Assembly: GCA_021432635.1 (NCBI GenBank)
Contig: MU270047.1
Location: 62,001 to 126,000, forward strand
Reading direction: 5' to 3'
From: Thozetella sp. PMI_491
Lineage: Eukaryota; Ascomycota; Sordariomycetes; Chaetosphaeriales; Chaetosphaeriaceae
DNA: 64,000 bases
Shown here: piece after piece, positions 20,768 to 31,414 of the stretch
Layout of the letters: each line of letters opens with the position of its first letter
Position numbering within the stretch: the first letter of the stretch is position 1
The notes under the pieces: model-generated
Told to the model about the DNA's origin: nothing
The model's database searches: none
What the model saw: the letters and a program-made list of their open reading frames with translations, nothing else
Program-made: the position numbers and the translations under genes

Positions 20768-22194
20768 TTATTTCAGGACGAAGATGCCACCGCCAAGGAC
20801 GCTAAACAGGACAGCCGTCGTAAGGAAGCCCGCGGCCACCCGGTCACCCGTGGTGATCGGTGCAAGCTGCCGGATAGGTGACGTCGTCTGCATGCCAGCG
20901 TTCGGGTCTCCCTTGGATGTGCCTCCAGTAGTCGAAGTGAACGGTACCTGCACCTTGCTGACGAGCGTATACATGACTGCTGAGAGCGCGTTCATTTGCT
21001 CGCCGACGCCCACCAGGCCGTCGAAGGATTCGGTCCACTTGAATCCGCATGCGGTGCCCTGGATCCCGTTGAATCCCGACGCGGGCGAACCCGAGCAGGC
21101 CTTGGCCGCGGCCGCGGCTGTGGTATTGAGCAGCGGGCTGATGGTGTCGAAGGTGTACGGCGCCACCTGGGTAGTGCCGGCCATCCAGCGGGTCAGATAG
21201 CCCTTGAAGCTCTGCTGGTCGTTGTCGCACAACCCCACACCTTCGCACGCCTGCTCAACCATGATTCCATTTTGGTAAAAGAGATCGGTGGTCGACTTCA
21301 AGATCCCATCGAGGCGGGTCTTCCAGACCGCGGAGCCGTTGGTGTTGTTGTACATGTAGGCGGCTCCGTGCAAGTAAATCCCGTGGTTGTAAGACCACTG
21401 AATTTTGTTGGAGTCGGAGCAGTTCTTGTTGACGTCGGTGCCGTCGTAGATGGAAAAATCGGACGTGATCAGGCCGATCTGGGTCTCCCAATCGAAGATC
21501 TTATTTGCCCAGTCCGCGTACGTCTGGTTGCCGGTGAAGCGCGCCAGCCGGGCGGCGATGTTGAAGAAGCACCCGTTCGAGATGCTGTTCTTGTAGGTGA
21601 AGCCGTTGTTGAAGGTGAAGATTTGCCACCTCAGGCCCCCGTTGCACGTCTCGGTATCCCATCGGGTAGCCCACTCGTTGAAGACCGCCTGAGCCAGCGC
21701 GAGCCATTGCGGCTGGTCTGCCGGCGGGTTCGGGTAGTTGTTCTCGGCGGCCGACATTGCTGCCATGGCCCAAAACCCTTGGTCGTCGTTTCCTTCTGTT
21801 CGGGTTTGGTTGAGGGGCATGAAGTCCTTGTCCGGGCCGGCTTGGTGCAGCATCGCTTGTGTCGTCGCCTCGTTGTAGCTTGTGTCCCCCGTCAAAAACC
21901 AGTAGTCGATCAACGTGCCAAACATCGCCCCGGCTTCCCACCCTGGAACCCTATAGTTAATAACATGAACACATCGGCGAGAAGGTGACTTCGGGGCCAC
22001 GTACAAAAGTATGGATCCGGCAGGTTCCCGGGGACATCGCCTGTGTTGTTACCGGTATAATACTTCATCAGCCCAAACGCTATTGTGCTCGCCGCCTTCT
22101 TTACTGAGGCGTCATCCCCCACTGTCATGTCTAGGGCATTTGCAGTCTGGCCGAGCAGGCAAGCCGCGCCCACTGCTTTGAGAAATCCCCTCAT
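20768..22194 (-). CDS. GPI-anchored GH76 mannosidase-like protein (DFG5/DCW1 family)
   Basis: Exons 22005-22194 and 20768-21942 encode 454 residues. DFG5/DCW1 proteins sit at the plasma membrane and wall and are thought to transfer GPI-glycoproteins onto wall glucan; the fold is the alpha/alpha barrel of alpha-1,6-mannanases. A signal peptide ([18 protein letters not shown]) is at 1-22. The junction gives [13 protein letters not shown], the conserved family motif, using the second of two close AG acceptors in a 62-base intron. EGNDDQGFW carries the catalytic Asp pair at about 116-117. Several N-glycosylation sites (NQT, NTT, NNT) are present. The C-terminal 22 residues are hydrophobic and end FVLK, preceded by a Ser/Thr/Gly stretch, as for GPI attachment. 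Which yeast paralogue it matches is not decidable here. Confidence 0.92.
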
Positions 22195-23792
22195 CGTCAC
22201 AAGATTTTCTGTCGAGATAGTCGTCTAGGGAAGATTTGGCCCTTTAAAGGATCGTCAAGGACAGCGGCATACCCAGGGGAGAACCGCCGACTCGTCGTGA
22301 ATAAACAGGCTCGAGGCCAAAGTGAAGTGAATGCAGTCCACAGGTCGTCTCCAACCAAGCTGCCGTGAATATCGAAGCGCTCTAGGCACTAAAAAATAGG
22401 AATCCAACAATACCAGACCGGGGGAGAAGAAGGGAAAAAAAGAGCGGAAGAGGAGTACTCGGCCTGGAGCAACGTAAAGCGATGAAGATGGTGCACGAAA
22501 ATGAAGGAAAGAATGCCAACACCAGGGCCGAGGTTGAGAAAGAGAATGGCGAAGAGAAGAGATGAAGCCTGAAAGACCTGATGGAGCCCTCAGACGACAA
22601 TGAGAAGAAACGAACAACAAGAAAGGATAGGAAACGGTGTGATAAGATGAACAAAACCACTCATTGCAGGTTGGACACCCAGCCAGCCTGCGGAATACCT
22701 GGCTGGACTCTGGCCTCCCCGCCTGCGGCAGCGAACGGACCCTGCAATTTCTTGGGAGCGATGCCCGCCGGCACAGCCATACGGGGTGCATGTTACCGTG
22801 CCAGGGGGGAGGTGCCACTTGACGTCTTTGCAGCTTAATGGTAAAGGTGCCGAGGATTATGAAACACCAAGAGTTCGATCATGAGCCACCTCCGTCTCAC
22901 AAGCGCGAGGCGGGCGTCCACCCCTGCAGGGACGGTCCCCGTGGCCGAGCCTCTGGTATCGATGCGCAGCCCGAATTCATTTGTCCTCCAATGCAGCGAT
23001 TGGATGAGCTTAATAAGGGACGAAAGTCAAAGAGAGCAGCCGGCGAGGCGGTGCAATTTCAAGATTTGCGATTGTCCTTGTCGAGGAGCCCATGGCCGTT
23101 ACCACCTGTACACATCGGCGATTAGTTTGTGACAGTTCAAACGGCCCCATCCAGAATCACTCCGCAATCCAGGGGAGGGGCGGTTTGGGGGGTGGGGAGG
23201 GGGCCCTGCCGATGCAACCCACGTATAGCCCTAGGGAAGGGGGGGCCGAAGAGCCAAGACAAATTAACCTCATGGCAGACCCGGCAGTAAGTAGATGCAG
23301 ATGGCTAATATTGGACCAGTCAGCAAACACGACTAATTACTGTACCAGGCGAGCCGCTTTGAAACAAATTCTAGCTCCAGGGAGCACAACCACGGATCGA
23401 CGAGAAGCTCCAGCAGATTGACACACTTCCAAGTGGTCTCGTGCACCTGCAGCAACGTCAAGAAACACGGCTTTCTTGGAAATCTAGGTCATTTTTAAGC
23501 GACGCGAAGTCCTTGGCTATTCGACAGACGAGAGACGGTCTACAGGGAGCCAAGTTCAAAGATGTAGCCAGAAGCCCAAAGAGGATCGCACTGTTTGTTA
23601 GTGGGCTGGTAAGCTGCGGAAGCTATCAGGCGGTGGCCGCTGGCTGCAGCTCAACTAGCAGGCCTCCCATTACCATCACTGCTACTGTACATTCGAGGGT
23701 ATCTTCAAAGTTATGCGAATAGCATGCTGCACCCCCTCTACCGCAGCTTCTCCTAGCATCGGCTGGAGTGACCACACCTGGAGGCTTCAGTC
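22195..23792. other. Intergenic, GH76 promoter and 3' flank of SET/Vps75-like gene
   Basis: In this 1.6 kb gap the 300 bases next to the GH76 start are purine-rich on the plus strand, that is, pyrimidine-rich in the GH76 leader. ORFs at 22838-23125 and 23441-23722 show no family features. I see no supported gene. Confidence 0.5.
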
Positions 23793-24975
23793 TCAAGTTT
23801 TGCGCTTCTTAGATGGCCGAGTGGCTGGGCTGTCCTCTTCATCTCCCTCGGCGTCGGATTCAAATTCGCCGTCGCTAGCGGGGTCCTGTTCCTGCGCTTG
23901 AGCTGCCATTTTTGTTAGTGGCGGGCGAGAAACTTGGGGATGAGCGGCTATTGAATAGGCACGCCTCGGGGTCCACTTACTGAAGTACTTGATAGCTCCA
24001 GGCCAGAGGTCGTCGGTGATGGCGATAGCCAGAGTATCTCCGTCTGGGAAGACATCCAGGCTGTCATCCTCATCGTCCTCCTCGCCGTCCTCCTCTTCCT
24101 CTGCTTCCTCGCGAAGCTCCGCCGGGATCTCCTTTCCGGCAGCACGAAGCTTCCGGATCTCCGCCTCTTTCACCGTAGCAGCATGGTTCTCCTCTTCTGA
24201 AATGCATTTGCCCGTATACCCGAACCAGGCAAAGAAGCTCGTCGCTCCCACTCCGGTGGCCTCGATCTTCTCCTGCAGGGCCTTCTGGGCCGCTGTTAGG
24301 TCCTTTGCGTTGCGTTTCTTCACCCCATTCGCGCCAGAGGCCTTCTCTTCATCCCACACTTGCTTGGCCAGACCCAGTAGGCTATTGGTTAGATCTTTTC
24401 CTTTCTTCCACTGGATCTCAACGGGCTCGCTGACCAAGCCCGCCCAGCCGGACTTGGACCGGCGATACCAGAATTTCTTCTCAATCACCTTGTCCTCAAA
24501 ATAGTCGTTTGGGGAGAAGCCGAAGCTGATGGAAACGCTTCGGGGATCTCCGTTGCTCCCATCCTCAATCTCAAAGTGGGATACCGAGAAGGAAATTAGG
24601 GAGGACAGAAGGAGGGCCGAGTCCTGAGGCTGGATGTACTCGTCGATATCAGGTGGCGCCTGCTCAAAGACCAGCGGCCAGAAGTGCGGGATCTGAGAGA
24701 CGGTTTTCTCGCGCTTCTCATACAGAGGCCGAGTCAACTCGACCTGCTTGCGGACTAGGTAGAGGTCATCAGCATCGACATCGAACTCCTCACTACCCGA
24801 GTCTGTGAAGCGTCTAGGGCTCAATTGAAGCCGCGTCATGTCACAGACGACTTCAAACACCCGGGTAACCATGTGACTGACTGATTTGAATTTCAACATC
24901 CTCGAAATCCCTCTCGAGATCGGCCAGCTCCTCGTAGGTGACCGAAGTCTCTAGCAGCTCAGCTTGCGGCGCCAT
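23793..24975 (-). CDS. NAP-family histone chaperone, SET/Vps75-like
   Basis: Three exons (24882-24975, 23981-24754, 23793-23902) give 325 residues. SET/Vps75 proteins are nuclear dimers that bind H3-H4 and, in yeast, stimulate the acetyltransferase Rtt109. Exon 1 starts MAPQAELLETSVTYEELADL; the 127-base intron joins the long dimerisation helix as VEIQIIRKQVELTRPLYEKR. The earmuff domain follows: IPHFWPLVFEQ, SFGFSPNDYFED, FWYRR and SFFAWFGY. The C-terminus is acidic (runs of Glu/Asp at about 265-285), then ends with a basic tail PSKKRKT resembling a nuclear localisation signal. The last intron (23903-23980, 78 bases, GTAAGT..GGCAG) is in frame and stop-free, so an unspliced reading adds 26 false residues. 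Whether it is the strict Vps75 or SET orthologue is open. Confidence 0.87.
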
Positions 24976-26512
24976 TGCTAGGTTGTGTAATGCGGAAGAG
25001 GGGCAGATCTCATTAGCAATCGGCCGACTTGTAGAAAGAGTATTGTGTAGCCCGGTATTGAACGCCGAATGTAGACTTCTTGGCCTACTATGTTAGGATG
25101 GCGGCCCGGGTGTGGGGGATGTAAGATGAAGCTCGCACCCCTCCCCAGATAAATCTTTCAGGGCCACGCCAGGAGCTTTTTTTCTTTGGAGCTTGGTCCC
25201 TTAAGAGCTTCCTGGCCGCTGATTGGTCAACATGTTCTTAATTTCTGGGGTTGTGGAATCCGGATGTGGGGCTACTACGCTTCTCTAGGGGCCGAGTTTA
25301 CGGCCTACCTACGGAATACCTTAGTTATGTATGTACGGATACGGAGTACGGAGCCTACCTACCTCGCTCATCTGTTGCGCGTGGGTATTCAGAGTGCCTA
25401 CCTTACTTTACCTTGCCTTACTATACCTTCCTTATCGGTGAGTGATGGGGTGCATTCTAGTTGCGTTGGGCTCGCTACGAATTCTTCCGAACAGTGAGGC
25501 TCTCTTTTGATTCGTGCAGCTTTAGACTTGCCTGCCGAGGCGATTCACAGCTCTCGGTTCCCCGATACCGTTGCTATCTCTGCGATAGCCACTTCGCTTG
25601 TATTCATTCCATTCCACGGGTGGGATACCAAAAGGCTGCAGCCAAGGGACCTCAAAGCGCGGCAACTGAGAGGAGATAAGCCACGGCATATCGCCTCTCT
25701 CTCCTATCCTATCTGCATTTAAGCGGCGCCGAGAATAGGCCCAGGCTCGGGCGATTTAAGAAGCAGAGTCTTGACTACCAAGCGTCCTTCCTCTCTCCCA
25801 TATGATTTGCCGCGCAGTTGTGTATCGTCCCGTCTCTCATGATCGCTCTAAGCTTATCTCTAGACTGCTTGGCTGCTAAACCCCCCGGATGGATCTACCC
25901 GCGTAGCTGGGCCCTGATTTTGAAGAACTTGTGTGCCGACTGTAGGCGTGACCGCCCGGCACGAGTCGGACGGAGCACACAAAGCTTAAAGCCTCCGCCC
26001 ACCACTAAGCATTATTCTTTGTCAACACCAACCCACAACCCGATTTTTGTTACTTAAAAAGCCGTTTCCATGACTAGTGCCTCTGCAGTTAGGCCAAGCC
26101 CCATTCCGGTTTCTGCTGGTCATGTTCGTGTTCAATCCGTGTGTGGCGGCGAAGATAAAATTATCGCACAGCTCCGATCGGACCCGGTCTTCAGGGAGGG
26201 CCGTGATAACGGTTCGGATATTTAGTTCAAGACAAGACCACGTCTAAAAAAAATTCTTTGGAGGAATTCTCATCGGATGTTTTGGCATCCCAAACACGGC
26301 CTTTCGCTTGTAGCTTTCGAAAGAGCTCCTTTCCGAGTCTTCAACGCGCCCTGTTCCAGAGTCCCATAAAGGGTATCTATCAGAGCGTAAAAGGTATGTC
26401 CAGGAGGACGATATATGGACGTTTGGTCCTCCTCTCCCGCCAGTCTAGGAAGATCATGCATATAACTAAGAGAATTATTAGAACAACCGGCAGACGTCTC
26501 TCACGCGCCGCG
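24976..26512. other. Intergenic, divergent promoters (SET/Vps75-like and asparaginase)
   Basis: In this 1.5 kb region, positions 25300-25435 are dense in TACCT/TACCTT and GTACGGA repeats on both strands, a pattern common in intergenic DNA of Sordariomycetes. A 51-codon ORF (26070-26225) and in-frame sequence upstream of the asparaginase (from about 26258) could be leader ORFs or a missed first exon. No RNA gene was seen. Confidence 0.5.
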
Positions 26513-28487
26513 ATGGGGGCACTTTTCATGGAAGGGGGGGACCATGCCGGACTCTCAAACCTCCCGGAGTCGCGAGTATTGGTCATCATGACTGGAGGCA
26601 CAATCTGCATGCAGCCGTCTCCTGATGGGCTGATTCCTATGACTGGGTTTCTCCAAAACGCGATGGCTCCGCGGCCGTCATTCAACGATGCCTCTGCCCC
26701 AGGTACGGTGATGCCGACGGGCTTCTACTTAAAGCCTGCGATACTGTCTCAGTTTCGTCTAACTCGTCGAAAGTCCAGCTCCAGGCGTTCAGAAATGGCG
26801 TCAAGATGAGCCTCGATAGTCTTAGGACCCCCCCTAGCGCATACTCTAGGCATGTATGTACAACAACGTTCAGCATGGGGGTTCTCCCTCTTCGTGACAA
26901 TAATCGACGCCTGACACCGCATTCTCTAGATACGATATGGAATCCTCGAGTTTGATCCTTTGCTAGACTCCAGCTCCATCTCATCCGCGTAAGGGCCCAC
27001 GCACACACGTGTCCTAAAAGAGGCTCGTCATAATCGCCCAGTCTCTGGGAAGGCGTAAAACATGGCAGAGCTTGCTGACCACAGCAGGGGCTGGACCGAG
27101 ATTGCCATGGTCGTCAAGGACAATTACAATCTGTTTGATGGCTTCGTCATACTGCACGGCACGGACTCTCTTGCATACACAGCTTCAGCGCTGTCGTTTA
27201 TGATGTCCGACCTTGGAAAACCGGTCATTCTCACCGGATCGCAAGCTTCGATATTCGCACTGCAGTCGGATGCGGTTGACAACCTTCTTGGGTCTCTTAT
27301 CATTGCAGGGACATTTGTGATACCAGAAGGTGAGAACAGACCACCGGTGCTTCCACGGCACTCTCTCTGACTTGCCTTGGTGGTAACAAGGCTGACGCTG
27401 GACAGTATGTTTATTTTTCAGCCATAAGCTCTTCAGGGGAAACAGGACAACCAAGGTGTCAGCCTCGGCCTTTGACGCTTTCGACAGCCCTAACTGCGAA
27501 CCGCTAGCCAAGGTGACGAGCCTAGGCGTGGATGTGAACTGGGCCCTCGTTCGACGCCCGACAAGGATCGCCGAGTTCCAGGTCACGAAGAACCTCGATA
27601 CGGCGCATGTAGCGTGCTTCCGGATATTCCCCGGTATCAAGCCAGAAATGCTTGACTCGGTACTCCGGGTACCAAACCTGCGGGGACTCATCCTAGAGAC
27701 CTTCGGAATGGGCAATGCGCCTGGTGGTGTCCCTGACGGAAGTTTGACCAAGGTAATCCGCCAGGGCGTGGAGCGCGGTACAGCGATCGTCAACGTGAGC
27801 CAGTGCACTAACGGCTTCGTGTCGCCATTGTACGCCCCTGGAACGGCTCTCGGGCGGGCCGGCGTGGTCTTTGGCCATGATTTGACCAGCGAGGCCGCGT
27901 TGACGAAGTTGTCGTATCTCCTCACATTGGACCTACCCTATCCAGAGGTGACGGCTCGGATGGCACACTCCCTGCGCGGGGAGATGACAGAGATGACGCA
28001 GCCGTCCTTCTCGCATCCGGCCGGCAGTATCGATGCAGCAGTGGCTCGCCTGACATCAGCCGAGACGGTCTTTGCAGCCCTTGGATACGCCATTGCTCGG
28101 GGAGATCTGGAGACCGTGAAAGAGATGATCGAAGGTGACGAGGTGAATCACCAGCTTCTAAAGAGGGCTGATTACGCAGGCAACACTGCCATGCACCTAG
28201 CCGCGGTGGGGCCGAACAAGGAAATATTGAGGGTGTTTCTCACAAGAGGGGCAAGCGTTCATGCCAGGAACAGGGCAAACAACACTCCCCTGTACCTCGC
28301 CGAGAAGATGGGAAATGAGGATGGTGTCATACTGTTGGTGAGTCGCCTTGATTGCATGCTCCGGGTCCAATCCCACGAAATTACCTTAGGGCAATGAAGC
28401 TGACCCAACCAACAGAAAGAGGCCGGGGCACACCTCTGGCAACACGAAAGGAGCGGAGCTACGACGCCTGATAACACCAAGGCGTAG
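26513..28487 (+). CDS. Cytosolic-type L-asparaginase with ankyrin repeats
   Basis: Six exons (26513-26702, 26774-26853, 26930-26988, 27088-27329, 27406-28337, 28416-28487) give 524 residues. The enzyme should hydrolyse asparagine to aspartate and ammonia. The N-terminal domain has VIMTGGTI (nucleophile Thr near 27) and HGTDS at 133-137, plus KPVILTGSQ. The C-terminal third contains at least one clear ankyrin repeat (YAGNTAMHLAAVG, then NRANNTPLYLAE), the layout of the mammalian 60-kDa lysophospholipase/asparaginase. Each intron restores conserved text, for example SSISSA joined to GWTEIAMV and VIPE joined to VCLFF. The second exon acceptor (after CTAACTCGTCGAAAG) was chosen because it alone gives a clean frame with the GTACGG donor. 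The start is uncertain: the frame is open upstream to 26258, and another exon may exist. Confidence 0.85.
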
Positions 28488-31414
28488 TCATGCTATTGGA
28501 TGCGCATCGGCATAGCGAGCTCGGGACGGATGCTAGCTTTGATAGGAATACCTACGGGCTAGGGCGGGAAATTCAGCAGACTCGGAAGCGCACCAGAGCA
28601 TGGACCACCCTTTCGAGAGCGCTCTGATGTGTTCGGGCGTGATCGCGAGGCCGGCTGCTGTACGTCGTTCCACGAGATCGAATCGATGTCGCTCTCGTCT
28701 CGCTTCAGAGACGGCTCGTATCGTGCCAAAGGGCCAACAGAGTAGGATGGGCAGGAGCTGTTCTCGGCAAATGGTCAGATGGAGTTGCTGCCCGAGTGAA
28801 GGCAGCGGTGATTTGACAACGTCCGCTTCGGAACCACTCTAAGGGGCCGAGGACTTTTATGACAAGCTGGCCGTGGTAAGCCAGGGGGGTCGTACAGAAG
28901 AGCATCACATGGACTACGGATGCAAGCCTGAATCGCTAGCATGCAAGATAGCTATGGGAGACGGCTGCGGCAACGGAATATCAGACGTATATCGACACCG
29001 CCCCGTGCAACCTTTAACAGTCTTCTGGCCAACTGGAGGCGGCCTGGACGCAGTTGGTTCTGCCCTCTCTGCACGAAAGAGGAGACTGCGTCGGCCCGGT
29101 CGCAGTCGGACGACGGCACGCGTGCCTAAAGGGGGAGAAACCCAGTCTCCGCACCTTGAAGCGTCCGGCGTCGTCCCGGGGTTCTGGTAGAGCGGCTGCT
29201 GTCCGCCATCCCCGTTGGCCGGCCCCCCTCCGGATTTGGGCAGTGTCAGGGCCAACGAGAGGAACCACGTCAGAGTATGGCGTTGGGGTCTTCACTCTCC
29301 GGCCTGCAGTAATGGTGATTAAGTGTCAGATTGCCGTCGCAGTTGATTGGGCTGATTGGGTCCGTCTAGGCCTTGGTCCAGAGGCGGGGGGGGAGGGAGG
29401 TTGAGCGGTGTAGCGGGCCGACCACTGCGCTGAACTTCGGGAGGCCGTCTCGGGAGAGGCCCATGATGCTACACGACCAAGGGGAGGTGTGAATGACGCA
29501 TCACTTTGTTCTTGGCCACCGGCCACAGCATTGCGGCGCCGTCGTCGTCGTCCACGAGATAATTCGCCACCAAGGGAATGCGGCTCATTGGCAGGTGGCC
29601 CCTGGACCGGGTTCCGAGACCATCGAGTCTCCATGATTGGAACGGCACATTTGGGTCCTGTTCTTCATGTACGTACAGGGCTGTGGCCCGCCAGGGGTTG
29701 GGGTACATGGGGTGCAGAGGATGTGTGGAGAGGCCAGCGGTTACTGAGCACGCTGGCGGGGGCAAAAAAAACCCCCCCCCCAAAAAAAGAACCAAACCCC
29801 TCCGCCTGCCCCAGTCTTAGGGAGGCATCCATGGTGACGCCACAGGGTTATACAGAAGCAGTGCTCGCTTATGCACACTGCATCCGATTGAGGGGAGTCG
29901 ACATTTCAAAGGCTGAAGGTAGGTTCAGAAGATTGGTGACTAATGTTGGCTGGGTCGGGGTGACCCAAGAAATTTGGGCAGAGATGAGACCGTGCAGTCG
30001 TCCCTCATGGCAGCAGCGTGTCTGGCAGCGCCTACCTCAGGTATCTTATCTACCTTAGGTAGCTGGTTGCCGCCTTAGTCCCACCAAGCCCTCCCACCCC
30101 TCCTCATTCACGGTTCACGGCACGACCGACCACGGGGAGACCTTTGCCGCTGCTAGACCTTGGCTGTGGCGGAGGGACTCCTCAGCTCGGGTCACCTGGC
30201 TTGTACCTCATGGTGCCTCGTGGAAGGCACCTTGGACAACTAGGCAACAAGGCACTAAAATGCCTAGAGTTCCCCAGTGCACCCACAGTGACTCAGAATG
30301 GACACCCTCTCAACACAACCGAGGAACCCTCGTACATTCCATGATGGTTGTCTTCGCCTGGGGCAACACCCGACCTCGCTGGCGACCTCTTTGGCTCGAC
30401 GTCTTTCCGAGCCTGAAGATGCAACCCTACCAGGGGCTGCAGGTAGTCAATCGCCACGTAGGCCCACAGTCTTAGACTTAAGGCTAATAATGTACTACGG
30501 TATATCTTGCAGGGCCTTTTGGAGATCTCTGGCTAGATGCTTGTCAGCACCCGCCGGCGGTCGTCGAAGCACATGGCGTAAACGTCGTCGTGGACTCTTC
30601 GCCTCATCCCTTGCTAGGCTGAAAGATAAGCCTAGAAACTGGGTTGTCTCTTCAATCTGGCTTGGTCGGAGGTCATCCGCTGCTCAGCTCCCTATTCCAT
30701 GCTCAGTAGACCCAGGGGAAGTTCGCCGTTGCTGCTGCTGCCGCCGCCGCCGCCGCTCTTGTCGTTGTAGACGAGGTACAGCAGCTTCGCGTTGGTCCTC
30801 CGACACTCGAGAACCACTCGCTGGTTTCTGCCGCTAGCTGCGGAATTTGAGGGAGGGGGAAACCGGACCGGCAACAGACCCAGCATCTGCTTCCATACTG
30901 CTGGTACTATACGTACAGCTTAAACGTGCCTGGGTATCGTACCCGCGGCCACCATTTGGACGACTGCTACACAGGCAACACAGCATACATACGCACCCAC
31001 CCGGCCACCCGCACACCACCTCCTCTTTTTTCGCCACTAGCTCGCGCTGGTAGATTTCCCGGTACTTATTAGGCGTAAACTCCCTTTCCTACCGCCTATC
31101 TCTCTCTTATAGAGCAGAGCCAAAGCTGACAAGGCAGAATTCTAGCCCGGTCAATGCTTCCAAGGAAGTAGTTATTGGAGTCCCATCTCCAGCAGTATTG
31201 CATACGGCAGAACTTTTGGTTGTTTGCTGAAATTGGCCTCTTGCCGGCGTGTGTTTGCCTCTGAGACCCAAAGCCACCTGCAACTCTGAACGTTTTCACC
31301 TTGAAAGCTGCTCTCCCCCAACCCCCTCCCCTAGAACCGCACTACCATTCTTCAAACCACGGGGCCTCTCCCGGCGCTCACTTTGACTTAAACCGAAGCC
31401 AAAACAAACCCACG
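28488..31414. other. Long sparse intergenic region
   Basis: This 2.9 kb stretch between two plus-strand genes has many short ORFs but none with a family signal. It includes a striking A8-C10-A7 block near 29764-29788, a CGCCGC-type run at about 30735-30760 and TACCT-rich stretches near 30030-30060. It may be a former gene region, but no ancestral protein is recognisable. Confidence 0.5.

Noticed and set aside
20996-21988. Plus-strand ORF of 330 codons
   Set aside because: It lies antisense to the well-supported GH76 gene and is Val/Arg/Gly-rich, a typical shadow of GC-rich coding sequence.
23810-23850. Leu/Ser tRNA-like TAGATGGCCGAGTGG
   Set aside because: It lies inside the coding end of the SET/Vps75-like gene and lacks the rest of a tRNA.
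29489-30837. Overlapping ORFs in the 2.9 kb gap (29489-30058, 30298-30837)
   Set aside because: They include homopolymers and CGC-repeat derived Arg/Cys runs; nothing resembles a protein family.
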